From positions 8,903,001 through 8,967,000 of the forward strand of contig JAQPZY010001688.1 in NCBI GenBank assembly GCA_029931535.1: a DNA stretch of 64,000 nt, in the 5' to 3' direction. Position 1 is the first letter of the stretch. Every line of letters begins with the position of its first letter. Made by a program: the position numbers and the translations under genes. The notes beneath the pieces are model-generated. The model saw nothing but the letters and a program-made list of their open reading frames with translations, was not told the origin of the DNA and did not search any database. Source of the DNA: Margaritifera margaritifera. Taxonomy: Eukaryota > Mollusca > Bivalvia > Unionida > Margaritiferidae. Of the stretch, positions 32,551-46,557 are shown one piece after another.

Positions 32551-32939
32551 TTCAATTATACAATATTGGTGCGGTCTCGCAGTTTTAAAATTTAGAAGAA
32601 ATTGGTGCAACAGAATTATGAAATGTCTTTTTATTTTAGTTAACAACATTAAATTGAACCTTTTAAAATTACTTTCGCAGTTATACCTCAGTAATTGAAT
32701 TTAATTTTATAGTGATATGTGATAATTTAGTAAAATTACTCACGGTTTAATATTTCAGTGTGCAGCTTCACTTTAGAGTTAGTATTTCGTTATTTGCGTT
32801 TTTGAAAATGTCATTTTCTTGGTAGGGTATATTTTTTTCTTCATTCTGTTACTTTAACCTAATTTGCACAAATGTATTCATGAATTTGTTTTTCCCCCAT
32901 GATTTCAGATGAAGTATCTTGATGTAGTTCTTATAATCC

Positions 32940-33019
32940 TGATTAGAAATTGATAATTAATCATCATAATTAGAAACTGATAATTAATCATCCTAATTAG
33001 AAATTGATAAGTAATCATC
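32940..33019 (+). repeat. 28-bp triplication, AT-rich
   Basis: TGATTAGAAATTGATAATTA(ATCATC) occurs three times with single changes. Confidence 0.85.
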
Positions 33020-35864
33020 TAATGATCCTTATGTACTAATCATGGGTACATGCGCTGTGTGCTTAGGAACATTTTTATAGTGAAGATTTGTAAGTTAATT
33101 TATGTTGTATTTTTGTTGTTAAATAATCTGACAACCAACTCCATAAAGTAGATTAGAAAATTGCTTAGGCAGCAAAGAAAAAAAAAAACCTCTAGGTCTT
33201 GTAAGCTGTAAAGACATCATATTTTATGTGGTGAATTCATAAACTGAAATCTTGCATACGTAAGTAGCTTTTAACTTGTATCTCCTTTTTCCGTCTTCTA
33301 GTGACATTGTTCACCTGAAGATTCTGTGTGTTTGACAATTTGATTAGAAATTTAGTTACAACAGTTTTCTTTCCCTTGTGATATTTGCTTTTTTAAGTTG
33401 TATTTATCGGAATATCTTTAGACCATTTATACATTTCGTATTCTTTGTGTTACTGACAAGTTTGGTGACAGAATATTTACAAAGAGACATGCACATGTTA
33501 ATAATGAAAGTTGCCTTTTTCCTGGTTTCAAAGAGCAGCTATTATTAATATTCCGTGTTTATGATTAATTTCAGACTTAATTAATATAATACTACATGCA
33601 GTTTTAGCAGTTGTATCAGGTATATGAAGTATTCATTTTTCTCCACACACAGCTTTTATTAATCACAGTGTAAAACTTCAGAAACTTGAAAACTTTTGGC
33701 CCCATTTTTTAAGTCAAGTATTGGTTGTTCAGGCTGTCATGGTCATTAAGCAAGAGATGATTTTTCACTGGGACTGAGAAAGGCAATAAAGTGATGCATA
33801 GTAACTGTTTTGAGTAATTGATGCTTGTATTATCAAGTTTTGATTGCATTTAGGTTTAGAATTTTCTCCAGGTTTAGAAATTATTATAATTTGTTTTGTT
33901 GAAATTAATGCTTAGCATGGGATGCAAAAGTTTCGGAAATCTTGAAATTTTACCATGCTAGTCTGTCCTTGCATGGCGAAGCTTTTTGGACAGCCAAGTT
34001 AAAGTGTAAGAACTGCAGGTATCTCTCGGACTTAAACAAAAATACCAGTGGTCCATAGACCAATTTAAAATTGCTTTGGTATAGTGGACAATTTTGTGAG
34101 AAGTGTTGATTTTTAATGCATTAGGTAGTAAAAGTTCATTGGGTCCTGTAGATCTTGGACTTTGACTAATCCAAATGTCTTTAATGTGCACACCATACAA
34201 ATTTCCACGAGAAAAATATTCGACACATTGTTTACGCTTGAGCATTTGGCCCAAGTATAAAGTTTGTCTTTGCTCAAATGTAATAATTTTTAAAGCCTGA
34301 ACATATTACAGTCTGGCCCAGCTGTAAATCACAGTTGACCAGCATAAGAATACACTGTAGGGTATTTTAAAAGTATTTTGTTGCATATTAAAAAGAACAT
34401 TTGTTCTTAATATGGTTATTGAATGTAAAAGTATATTAAAATGGACTCCTTAATGAAGTAGTTTAATTATGAACAATCGGCTAAATGTCAAGATTTATGT
34501 TGAATGCATTTCTCTTTTTAGTGACCAATACTTGATTTTCTTATTCTCATTTATTGATCACAGTTGTTGTTTAGTTAATTATGAGCTTGTTTAACTTGCA
34601 TGAATTTGATTTGTTATGATTTATGTATTTCCATGTTTGGATGTAGAGATTTATTTCAAAAATTTATTTTGTTGATGAATTTTCTTATATGCACACATGA
34701 AAAATGCACACAGAGGACCAGAGTGAGCAGACAGCCTACAAAATAGTCCTTGAATGCACCAAACCGCTTTGCCCGATTCCTGTTATTTTATGTCCAGTAC
34801 TCATTTTCTCGACATTTTCACAGCTCTGGAAATTTCATGCTTCTACCTTCATTTTTAAAGTAGTCTGTTACTTTGCCTTCACTGTTATTGAAATATTTTA
34901 CCAGTCATGGAAGCATTTTTCTGTGGGAAAATATACTTGAGTGAAATTGTTTTGTGAGATTTTAAGTGCTACAGAAAAGAAATGACAATTCTGGGAATTA
35001 AAAAAAAAAGAATTAACTTTAACTTTACTGCTGGAGTTGTAGTGCTATACAGTTCTGATGCTAGTTTTAATGTGTGCGTTGTGTCCACAAATGTACCTGT
35101 AGTTGACGTAATGCTTAAACATTCCTCTTTTTGGTCAAAACTTTCAAAAACCTTTTCCTTACTCCGCACATTTTCCAATCCTGGCTGCTGAAACCCACCT
35201 AGAGCATAATGATTTTCTTGTAACTTAACCACTATGCATGTCTGATGTCTCATTACCACTTCAACAGGTTAAATCAATCTCAAAAACACGTTTTACATTT
35301 GCATTGTTTAGTGCAACCATCTTGGCAGAGAAGATGCACCTCCAAAGAGGAGATCCACCAAAGACAAAGGGAGCTAACTCTTTTAGTGTGTACATATGCA
35401 TGCTGGTGACATTGTCCATGATATTGTCTGTGTGCAGCTTATTTTGAACTTAAACAAACCTCATGAAATTTATCCAGTATTACATTAAATATACCGGGTA
35501 TAGTACATGACTGGCAAGATTAATCATCTCCATTCTACCTTATAATTCTTAACCTTAAAAAGGCACATTCTTTTTATTTTACCTGAATACAAATGGTCTG
35601 GATAATCTGTCACATAGATCACATGAATTTACTATTATAATTTAGTTTTGAATAAAGGATTGTATGCATAGCAGACAACAGTTCACCTTCGAGAAACTAA
35701 TTGTAGAAGTCTCATTTATTTGTTTTAGTTCCGTCTTAAAATTTTCTTGGTAATTTTGTCTAACCTTTGGTGACGGAGAGGAAGATGGTTTTTACTTCAC
35801 CAGTGGCAATGGCATCAATGATGTAAGATTTTTTATTGAAGCTTCTGCTAGTCATATAACATAT
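33020..35864. other. Intergenic, nothing recognised
   Basis: AT-rich unique DNA. Frames up to 98 codons on either strand show no recognisable domain or splice context. Confidence 0.5.
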
Positions 35865-36335
35865 ACAGTTGTCCATCACTATAATTCTTTAAGGGGAGTT
35901 GTGAAAGTGTAATATGATATAGTCAAGGTCACTTTATACTGGGGTACATGATACCTGGGGTACATGATATCCGGGGTACATGATACCCCATTATAATGCT
36001 GTTCAGGGGAACGATGAAAAAATACCATGATATAGGTAAAGCTGGATTATACTGGGGTACAGTATACACTAGTACCTCACTATAATGCTATTCAGGGAAG
36101 CCATAAAAGTGTATTGTTATAGGGTCAAGGTCACCTTATACTGGGGTACATGATACACTGGTGCCTCACTATATCACTGTTCAGGGGAGTCATGAAAGTG
36201 TACCGTGATATAGGTAAGGTTGCCTTACACTGGGGTACATGATATGGAAAAGTAAAATTAAACCAGTATAATGGTATTCTTGACCATAACAGCATCTGTG
36301 TCATATCAAGTGTATTGTAGAGAGTGAGTACTGTA
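35865..36335 (+). repeat. Dispersed copy of the 14.5-16.1 kb repeat family
   Basis: Units TATACTGGGGTACATGATAC, CACTATAATGCTGTTCAGGG and GTACCATGATATAGGTAAGG repeat about three to four times. A closing block (ACCATAACAGCATCTGTGTC then GAGAGTGAGTACTG) is shared with 6150-6200 and 15205-15270. Confidence 0.75.
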
Positions 36336-36577
36336 ATTCTCTTACAAGTCCATTCCCACAAATTACAGAAATATTTTACACAGTGAAACCTTGTTTATTC
36401 AAACTTTGTTTTATCCAGATTTATTCTTGGCAAATAAATGACGGCATATAGGAACAGTTTTCTCTACTACCCATTTACAGTTATTGTAAACAAATGTAGA
36501 TAATTAAGCTAGAAGTTACATTTGCAAGAACTTTTTTTGGCCAATAGTGATATAATAAAATATTAAGCCACATTTAC

Positions 36578-36707
36578 TTGCTAAATATGTGTCAGTAACA
36601 GGCTGAATTGGACTGTATTCCATGCTAAATATGTGTCAGCAACAGGCTGAATTGGACTATTCCATGCTAAATATGTGTCAGTATCGGGCTGAATTGGACT
36701 GTATTCC
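36578..36707 (+). repeat. About 43-bp triplication
   Basis: TGCTAAATATGTGTCAGTAA, CAGGCTGAATTGGACTGTAT(TCCA) lie in tandem three times. Confidence 0.9.
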
Positions 36708-37486
36708 AAAACTTCAATGATGCTAAAATGTTATGAATTACATTGTTCATTGGATTCCTTGTTTATTCTTATGAAAGAGATGACAATACAAGTGTTAGAA
36801 TAAATGGGGTTTCATTGTCAGTATTTCAGATATTTGGTGGGTTGTCATTTAAGGTTTTATTTTACCTTAAAAAAAAAAAAATGTACAATGTAGGTACACT
36901 GGACTTATCAGAGAATTCTGTAAATCAGAGCACTGTTTGCAGAAAGATGTGATGTTATGTGGAATCCTTGTTACGCATAAATGTTATTGTGTTACATACA
37001 TGTAATATAGAGTAAAATCTGTATATAGACAAAATAATACAGAGGACATTGTTATTTTTGCTACTCAAAAGTCATTATAATATAGATAATTAATAGGATA
37101 TTTATCATAATTATATTAAATGTATAGATGATGTATTATCAGTATACATGTAGATAAATACCAAGGGTCAATCCCATTGGAACCATGAAAACACCATTCA
37201 CGATTCAGTGAAAGCTGTTTACCCCTTTAAGCTCATGTATAGTTAAATCTTGATAAATGCAGTGATCAGTAACTGATATTTAAATAAAATTATACCAAGA
37301 TGAAATCATAATTGTCATTTTGTCGTATATTTGAGCCAGTCATTTATTTCATTGTTGAAGTGTTCCCCCAAGATAATTTTTGTCATAGCCATCCATGTCA
37401 GTGTCAGTCGGAGAAAACTTTTTTTATGGCCTAATGTGCATATGTTGACATTTTTTTTCCTTCCCTCCACGGTATCTCTCTTTGTT

Positions 37487-37642
37487 GAGCTGTGGTGGTT
37501 CAGTGGTTAAGGTGTTGGACTCCTGACCAGAAGGGTGTGGGTTTAGTTCCAACTATCAGATCTGCCCCGATTGACTGCCATGATGTGTCCTTGTGCAACA
37601 CAACCTTCAAGTGTTGCTGTGCCATAAAACAAACAAACACTC
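37487..37642 (+). mobile_element. tRNA-derived SINE
   Basis: On the + strand it has an A box-like TGGTTCAGTGGTTAAGG, a B box GGTTTAGTTCC, TGTCCTTGTGCAA in the body and an (AAAC)n tail. It is related to the copies at 761 and 20773. Confidence 0.8.
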
Positions 37643-40600
37643 TATTATACTTCCAAGTCTGTGATTGGATGGCATGCTTTATTTTCTCTTGTATAACATA
37701 TATTCAACTGTGAGTAATAATGCACTGCCAGATCAGTCAAGCTACTGGTCCTTGTGTATGATATGAAGCAAACAGTGGCAGATCAGAGTAAATCTGCTCA
37801 TCATTGTGTCAGATTTTAAACAAACATTGGCAGATCAGAGTGAAGCTTCTCATTCTTGTATATAATTTGAAGCAAACTGGCAAATCGGAGTCAAGCTACT
37901 CATCCTGGTGTATGATATAAAAGCAAACAATGGTAGATCATTTTATATAGGTAAGATTAAAATATGTCTAACACTTTAAACTGCCTTTTATGAAATTCTG
38001 TGCAAGTTTAGACTGCATTCAAACCATTTGCATTGTACAGTGACATATCTTGGCATTTATTGTTTAGAAGCCAGGCCATGGAAAATGGCATTTATGGGTC
38101 ACAGTAACCTACTTTATATGTATGACTTCAAGAAATGGATAAGGGCAGATATGAAATATATTTTTAGTTGTAAATGGTAGATTTTATAAAGATATTTCTG
38201 ATTTGTAATTCATCTGTAACAATGACATGATTTTTATACAGATATGTAGATTTTTTTTACCTTGACAATCCAAAAAACGAGTATGGTGAGCTAGCTTACA
38301 TTGTAACTTAGACTGGTATTTAGAATATTCCAATGCTTTATGTTTATAAGAATGGCATACATTTTTATTACCTCATATCAAGCACCATATTTAATTTTGT
38401 ATAAGATGCATCCAATCACAAACATTGTAGACACACCTCTGTCATTGTATACGTGCTGGAAATTGGAGTCTGGGCTGTTTATTTGAAATCATGGAACGGT
38501 GTAGACTCCGATATGCTGGAAATCAAAAAACACTTGAGTTTGAGATGGAGCATGGGATTTTGTTTTGACCAATCACAAACAAGATTACTTTGACAGCTCA
38601 TTTCTGATTGGCTGGTTGATAGTGGAAACTAACTCGATCTCAGACTCAATCTCAGTTTTATGATCTCGAGACCTGGTGCATTATACAACAGCAGTGCTGA
38701 GTCTCTGCTATTTGAAATATTTGGGTGAGCGTTACACACAAGACACACATGCCTGTAAATAACTTACATCTCCACATGTAATCTAAACCTCCATTGTATG
38801 TAGAATCTTTACTCAGTTATATCTCCTTGTAATGTGCATGTGGGAATTTCTGAAGGGTTATACTTCTGCTGATGTTCAGTTTTTACATAATCTTTCAGCA
38901 TAATTTTTAAATTTTTTAAAAATAAATCTCCACACCTGTGAGGCAGAAAAGAATGCTTTTATATCATTATGCTCATGAGAGAAACTAAAAGTATGTAGTT
39001 ATACTCCATTTAGCCTTCTCAGGATAAGTTGGTATCCTATTTATAACCCCCAGCCCCTCAAGATAGGCCTCCCCATAGATGTGGGTGTAGAATATTATCC
39101 CCCTCTTGAGAAGTCACCCCTTGTATAATACCATCTGTTTATTGCAATAGTGGTGGCCTCATGTATCGGATTATTGAAATTTACAGTCATGCCACAACCA
39201 TTTACCTTGGTAAGGGCTGGAATCAAATAGTAAAGCACCTTTATCATCAAACTAGATTACACATATGGCTTTGGTTAGCTTTTTCAAAAAAATTTATATT
39301 TTGCCTTACTGGGAGAGGCATGTGTCCCATCACATCTTTACTTTTGTATTTTTATCAGATAGATTTTATATATATAAATATCTTTTTTTTTTTTTTTTTT
39401 TTTCCTGGTAGGTTTAACTTTAAAATATTTTATGATTTATGACTGACTCGAGATTTACACAAAACAACAAAACTATCTTGCAGAAATTCCCCCATGCAGG
39501 TGAACAGAGAAGAATGCTGAATTAATGGGCTTGTCATTTTAGACATGGTGCATTATACCGATAGAAAAATAACCTGTTGTTTGATTCAGGATTGTGTGCA
39601 TTTCCCCTCCCCTTCTCCCTTGTGATTATCCTTTGCCAGTAGAATTATCAAATTTATAAATAATTTGGTTTTCATCATATTTTCTTCAGTTGTGCCTTGT
39701 CATCTATTCTATAATGTATAATAATGAAAAACATAATATATGAATCATGTATTAAAATTTGTATGATAGAGAATTCAAACAAGATAATAATAAAATATCA
39801 ATCGAAGCATTTTAGTTATTTCTCACTTTTTTATCTGTCTGCAAGACCACAGAATAAAATGCAACTCAGAATTCTTAGAAAGTTAAGAAAACACTGCAGT
39901 ACTAAGCTGATACTAGTTAAGGATGATTTTGTTTGTAAAATGTTGCAAGTATTTAACTTTTAGAAACAATGGTATTTATATATAGCTAAGTGTCCAAACA
40001 ATTCAAAATCACTTAAAAAAGTACAGGCTGGTTTGCATATTGTTGTGCTATTCATAGCTGAACATCTATCCACAAGTTACATTGAATAATATGGGAAAAA
40101 GCACACTGTCACCATCAGTCCATAAAATAAAAGCTGAATGAGAATTTAAAACTGAGTCAGATTTGCAGAGGTTAAAAACTAGACCTTTCTTATCAGATAC
40201 ACAAAGAAAGTGTATGTTGGTAAATTAATTTTTTCAATATAACAATTATTGAGATTCCATTGATTTCCCACAACAGAAAGCCTGCATGGCATGTCATAAA
40301 TCACTAAAGATTTCCCAAATGCTCATATATTTTTTGTTGATTTTATCGTTTTCTTTCATAGAACTGTCATTGTGACTAATTAATTATACAAGAATTTTTC
40401 ATTTTTTATTATTTAATAAGTGGCATTAGTAACATCATTTTAGATCCAAAGATTTATTGCACTAAAATTCACTTGGGTGCTTGGAGATACATATCTACAT
40501 TGTTTGCATGAAACCATAAGCACCATATTCCATGCAATACCCACTGTTTTCTTAAAAAAATAATTCTAATTAATATGAGTAAATTTGTTGAGTTTAAAAT

Positions 40601-41685
40601 TTGTGATAACAAGTGCACACCAACATACCAAGAGTTATATCCCTTTGTCCATGATGGAAACTATCCTCTCTGGAGATTCTCTCTCTCCCCCAGTATGGTT
40701 GTGCACTAGGTTTCTTTCTAGTTTATACTTTAAATTACACAAATTTAGCATGCACAAAAGTTGAGCAAATTTCACCAAAAAAATATACAAGTTATAGATA
40801 ATCATGGAAATATATGTTGTTAAAGTGCTCAAGTTGATGGCACAAAAATAATAAGATTTGCACTGTTTTATGAAGAGTAGAACTGCAGTTTGCTAATGTT
40901 ACAAAACTAAATTTGTACCACAGTAAGTTGGCATTTGGAAGATTAATTAGCTATTTTATAAACTAATTTACATATACCAATGGCTAAATAGTGTTTAACT
41001 TTGCTATGAATTACCCATTAAAAAATAAAGGATGCCGAATGTGTCAGTCTTCGCAGTTATTCAATGCATCCATCAAACCTGTCAGGTCTGACAATTCACT
41101 GCAGCACACTGACAGCGAATGGTCCACTGAACATAGCAACTTGATGAAGTTAACAGGATCAACACCTGCATGTTAAGAAACAGAAGGTTGATGTGTCCTA
41201 CGTCAATGATGAGAACTTCATTGTAAAGTTAACATTATTTATGACATGGGCTTTTCAAACAGGGCATCCAAATGAATGTAGTGTTCCAATTAGACTCTAC
41301 CTTGCTGAGCTGTGGAGCTTACAATGGAACAATCCTTATAGACATTGTCCCAAATTATCTTATTATTCATGCATTGACCCACGTAAAACATGTACTGAAC
41401 TGCAAAAAGCACTGAACCAGATCCAGTATCACATAATGTGTTGGACAATTAGTGTCTACACTGTTGAAATCAGAACTAAATGGACAGAGTTGACTGATTT
41501 ACCAGCACATTAGGTGCCTCTAGTTCCAAGTCTGTTTGGAATTGGCTGCTCATTAAACATAAACAAGTAGTGACAAAGTTTGCTGATGTACAGTGTCATA
41601 ATCAGAATTGTATAGTCATTTTACATATAACATCTTTATAGATAGGTGAATTTTCACATTTCAAATTTATGTCAATGAAATACAT
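37643..41685. other. Intergenic, mostly unique
   Basis: A three-fold loose repeat (GGCAGATCAGAGTGAAGCTT-type) is at 37725-37945. A T-run is at 39382-39403. Two adjacent frames at 40991-41176 and 41193-41513 (106 codons, WAFQTGHPNECSV) are the most gene-like here, but I recognise nothing in them. Confidence 0.4.
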
Positions 41686-41687
41686 TA

Positions 41688-42701
41688 CAGTCAAACCTGT
41701 CGCTAGTGCACCAAATATCATTATTGTTATTATTATTAATATTATTATTATTATTATTACATTATCAAGATTGTTTTATGTTCAGTGTACAACAAAATCA
41801 TAAATTACGCACATATACATGTTGTTCTGTCCCAAATTTATGTCCACACAAGATTACTGTTTCCTGTTCACTTTAATCCATCTTATAAATTAAATCATCA
41901 CTGACTTAAATCTACACCGATCTTAGTGTATTCATACTTTAGAAACAATATCTCGATTAGTCAGTTGCTCAACTCGCCAAGATCAAAAGACAGTCGGCTT
42001 ATGTTAGAAACCTAAGATGAGAATCAAAACAATAGAATACATATATGGTTATTCTTTGTGATCCATGAACCGAAACTTCACCTGCCTTTACAAACATGTT
42101 TTAAATACAGAATGACCCCTAAACCTTATGAAAAGGGATGTAACTTGTATCTTTTCTCAAAGACTAACTTTTTTCTTCAGAGATAGCTTTAATTCACAGG
42201 ATAATAGATGAAGATATCGAACTATACCTGTCACACTGGCACAAAAGGTGACTTACATTTCTGCTGTGATAACACAACTACTTTTCCCACCAGCCAGCAA
42301 ATGAATTGCTTTGACCCTGTATCCTAATGATAAAAACTGCATCACCTTCAAATTTGACAGTGACACCTTTGAGTTACACTATCAATGTGACTGGAGTACG
42401 ATGAGTAAAGTGAGATCAGAAATGTTTGCACATCAATTCACATGATATTCCTTTATCTAAACAATGCATTCCTCATCAAGCAAAGGACTGAGCGGTGACT
42501 GCTGTAGATACATCCTAGTGACCGCTTAAGGCAGGGAGAAACCATTGTTTGGTTATGAAACGCCTAGCCTCTGACCGTGGAAGGCAGGTGACCATTACAT
42601 ACAGGACATTTATATAGAAAATTTGCTAGGGGGGAAATTGGAATGGCCGTTGTGAACAGGTGACCACTGAGTAAAGGTGACCATTAGGACAGGTTTGACT
42701 G
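41688..42701. mobile_element. Tc1/mariner (pogo-like) non-autonomous element
   Basis: TACAGTCAAACCTGTC at 41686-41701 and its exact complement at 42688-42703 give 16-bp inverted repeats whose outer TA is the likely target duplication. CAGT-starting ends next to TA are typical of pogo/Tigger-type elements. An (ATT)n microsatellite sits just inside the left end. No transposase frame remains. Confidence 0.75.
41720..41760. repeat. (ATT)n microsatellite
   Basis: About 13 ATT units with one ATA interruption, just inside the left end of the Tc1/mariner-like element. Confidence 0.9.
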
Positions 42702-43807
42702 TATTTTAATGAATTCATTGTCTTCCTCATGAATGGCTTTATCATTTGTACTCTGAAACCTATAGATTTTTGTGAGAACAAAAAGAATGTAACAAGGTAC
42801 AACAAAACTCAATTTGTATTAAGTTTTGTTACTGTCATTTAATTTATTTTTGTTGGTGTGAATTTTTGTGGTTTTTCAGAAACTGAAATTTTTATTTGTA
42901 TTTAAATATGTGGATTTGGGAAGGGGTCTATAATTTCATGGTTTGTAGCAACTACAAAATCCCCAAAAATTTGTACCCAACAAACAATAATGCATTTACA
43001 GGATACTGGTAGCATTGCTGCTTGCCAGACTGAATTTTTAAAATTAATATGAAATTTTAAAATCTCAACATTTTTTTTTTTTTATAGATAGGTGCAGAAA
43101 AGCTCAATAATTAGTGTGATAATAATTTAGACCCAATCTGGAGCAGAACAGTGTAAAAATCTTAATGCTAAAGTCTTTAATGTCAAGAAGTAATGGGTAG
43201 CCTTATTGTCTCATGTACATTTTATCTGCATTCTATGTTAACGTAGATCATTCATCCAACAGTTTTTATAGCCAGCTAATTCACTTAAAGCTCTTCACTG
43301 TTTACATCTTTTAAGCATTTCATACTCGCATCTATTTCAGACTTTTTGTTTTGTACATATTGTGAATACAGACAGAATATAACAAGCCAATTTATGGTGT
43401 TGGGGTGTGCTGAAATATTTTCTCCCTGATATATAACATGAAGTTAAACAATGATATTTATATATGTTGTTTTTGTAATAATTTTTACCCATTATCCTTC
43501 ATTTTCCCCAAAATATTCCTCTCTATTTTAATACATATCATTAATTCCCACCACACAAGTCATCTATACCTTATGTACCCATATGTCCTACCACCCATCT
43601 TTTGCAAAACTTAACCAAAGTCACACAAGTTTTGGTGGAATGGTATTGCACTAAGAGGGATCAGCACACAAATTTTGTAATTGACCCTGCAGACAAAAGT
43701 ACATACTACTGACTTAAATGTATAACTTTACCATGTAAGATGGACAGAAGGATGGATGGACAAAGGTGACACAATATGTTCCTCTGCAATCTTCAGGGAA
43801 AATGTAC

Positions 43808-43980
43808 CTGCATCTCCATATTCTACTTTCCCTATAAGTTGGTGGGTGGGGGAGACATAAACCACATCTCCACATTCTACTTTCCCTATAAGTTGGTGGG
43901 TGGGGGAGATATAAACCACATCTCGACTTCCCTATAAGTTGGTGGGTGGGGGAGATATAAACCACATCTCCACTTCCCTC
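43808..43980 (+). repeat. 54-bp tandem array, three units
   Basis: CATATTCTACTTTCCCTATA, AGTTGGTGGGTGGGGGAGAT, ATAAACCACATCTC occur three times; the third is shortened to 42 bp. Open frames here (18-residue repeat) are by-products. Confidence 0.9.
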
Positions 43981-44707
43981 TAATATTCTCCACATCATGG
44001 CATACAAATGTTGTCACAAAGTTATTTCAGTAAAGTCGATATCTTGAAGTGCATCTACCCATGCGGTCATGAAACTTGATATATCACTGCATCAACATGG
44101 ATACTGTTCCAATAAAGATGATGACTCCGAGTTATACTCCTTATCAAGTGCATGGAGAAGAATATGATTCCCCATGACTTCAATGCAGAGCAGCTTTTAT
44201 GCTGGAAGTATTAACAGACATGCCAATTTTATTCCTAGGGTGGTGGAATTGTCAATATAAAGCAAACAACTAGTTCTTGACACTAATTTAATAGAAACAG
44301 GACATTAAATAGAAGAAAAAGTCCCACATAGACAGGGAATGACAATTCCTATGATCAACTAGCTTGTTGAACTAAAAATGATTGTTGGGTTAGTAAACTT
44401 CTATGCAACTGGTCCAATTTTGGTACAGAAAAAGAACAAAAAATCTGAATTCTATGTACAATATTATCAATATTAAAAGTGTAAACCCCCTCATATCTAC
44501 ATATACCATATATACCCTGATAAGAGAAAATATAACAATCTTTACTTGAGATAGAATTTGCAATAAGAAAACACAGTAGCACTCGAGCACATAAAAAGTT
44601 AATTTAAACTTTTGGATTTCCAAGAATTACAGACCATTAAAAAGCTGAGGTTGCCTTAATAGATCCCTAGTTATTGCTTTGGTCAAATGCATAGACAATT
44701 TCAGCAA

Positions 44708-45081
44708 AGTTGCCACAACCTGGTAATCTAGCACTTTGGGCTAGTTCTGTGGTACTTCTTCATTGATTTTAACCAAATAAAAAATAATACTGTTTTTTAA
44801 AACCATTTTTCTACTTGTTTCAAGTGATTTCAGGTGCATTAGAGCAAGAAACCAACCATTTTGAGCCTTTTTGTTTTCAATTACCATGATCTGTAAGTTA
44901 ACAGTAATATAACATAAAAGGCTCAAAATGGTACGTTTCTGGCCCTGTTGCACCTTAAATAACTTGAAACAAGAAGAAAAGTGGTTGAAGAATACTGTAA
45001 CAGTAATCTTTTTTATTTTGATTAAAATTGATGAAGACATACCAAAGAACCCAAGTGCCAGGTCACCAAGATCTGGCAACT
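44708..45081. repeat. Foldback element (inverted arms of about 165 bp)
   Basis: The arms 44708-44875 and 44910-45081 pair. AGTTGCCA, CACTTTGGG, TTGTTTCAAGT and CCATTTTGAGCC on the left are mirrored by GGCTCAAAATGG, ACTTGAAACAA, CCCAAGTG and TGGCAACT on the right. The loop is about 35 bp. Open frames here are by-products of the palindrome. Confidence 0.8.
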
Positions 45082-45132
45082 CTGTTGAAAATGTCCCTTA
45101 GCTCTAAAGTCACCACCATTAATATATAGAGG

Positions 45133-45288
45133 ATATTTTCTTTTCGTATGTTAATACCGGATATATTTCATTGTGTGGTACAAAAAAACATGATATTTTA
45201 ATGAGTGGCAAAGTCAGGAACTAAAATATACCATTTTTGGTACCACAACATGAAATATATCCGGTATTAACACAGGAAAAGAAAATTT
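45133..45288. repeat. Second foldback, 45 bp after the first
   Basis: The left arm holds GTTAATACCGGATATATTTCA (45150-45170) and the right arm its complement (45251-45271). The pairing extends through GGTAC and TATTTTA toward a short loop around 45210. The full hairpin is about 155 bp. Confidence 0.85.
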
Positions 45289-45772
45289 TCTTTTTATTAT
45301 ATACCAAAGTTGCTCCAGAATCGAAGCTTAGAAGATTAAACTCACTATTCAGCACCACACTCCACCCCCACCCATTCCTTTTTTTCGTAAATTCACCTCA
45401 CTTTCATACGCTGGTCATATAAATATCAGTGACTTAAGATAGCGGTATGATTGGGTTGACCTAATCTGTCGCAGTAAATTATATTTTTGACATTTTGTAA
45501 ACTATTTGATCATATTTGACCACGAAGCAAGTCCGATTCATCAATGAATCACAGCAAGTTTATCACTGTTGTCAAGGAAGTAAGGGGAAATAACTTCATA
45601 GAGACGCGAACAGCGTCAACTAAAATTTCGTCTGCAAAAATTAATTTCCATGTCTGATATGTAATGCAGTTTCTATTTATTTGTTCTAGCTCACAAATTG
45701 CTCGTTTTTGTTGCTGCAGGTATAACTTCTGTAGGCACACACAATCCAGTGTCGCATGGCATGATGGGAAAT

Positions 45773-45800
45773 CTTATATTTTCACATGTGAAAATATAAG
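45773..45800. repeat. Perfect 28-bp palindrome
   Basis: The 28 bases at 45773-45800 read identically on both strands, centred on CACATGTG. A near copy follows at 45802-45828. Such a site could be the tip of another foldback or the junction of inverted elements. Confidence 0.85.
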
Positions 45801-46557
45801 GATATATTTTTCACATGTGAAAATATAGGAATGAAAGAATATGAAAATTATTTCTCCAAAAAGTTTCTATATTTCACACTAAAGTATATAATAAAAATAG
45901 GGATTTATAGAGCCAAGTTAACCTTAGCTAACCATTACCCAACCTATCACAGAACACAATGTCAAACATCTAAAACATAGTTCTGATCTGCAGCTACGCA
46001 ATTAAAAGAGTACAAAAAAGTAACTATGTTTTCCTGAAGGTTTTTCATGCACAACTCTAGAAAACACAGTTGTACAATCTCAGGCTTTGTAAATTTTACA
46101 ATTATACGCTGAAAGCTATCTGGTTACAAATCTTCACAGCCATGGATATATGTCATACCTCCAATTCATGCATTAAAATCTGACCACCCAATAAAAGTGA
46201 GAATAACTGGAAATTTCCCTTAAGCTAATTAAGAATTTCCATATTTACTGTATATTTTGTATATATTTTGGAAAATATCCCATATATAAAAAAGAATGTA
46301 GACCAGGACTTGCATGTTGAGCCCTTTCTTAAAAGACAAACTTTAATTAAAACTTGATGAGTCCTTAAACACCACTAGAAAAGTGACTACTATAGCTTGT
46401 TTTCCACTGATGTGGGCTCAACAAGAATCTCCAACGAAGGCTGACAAAGAAGTATCAAACCTAATGATGCCTTCAACACAGCTAGAAAAGTGACTCTATA
46501 TTTTGCTTTACAATGGAGTGGGCTTAATAAGAATCCTCCTGAAGGCTGTCTCAGAAG

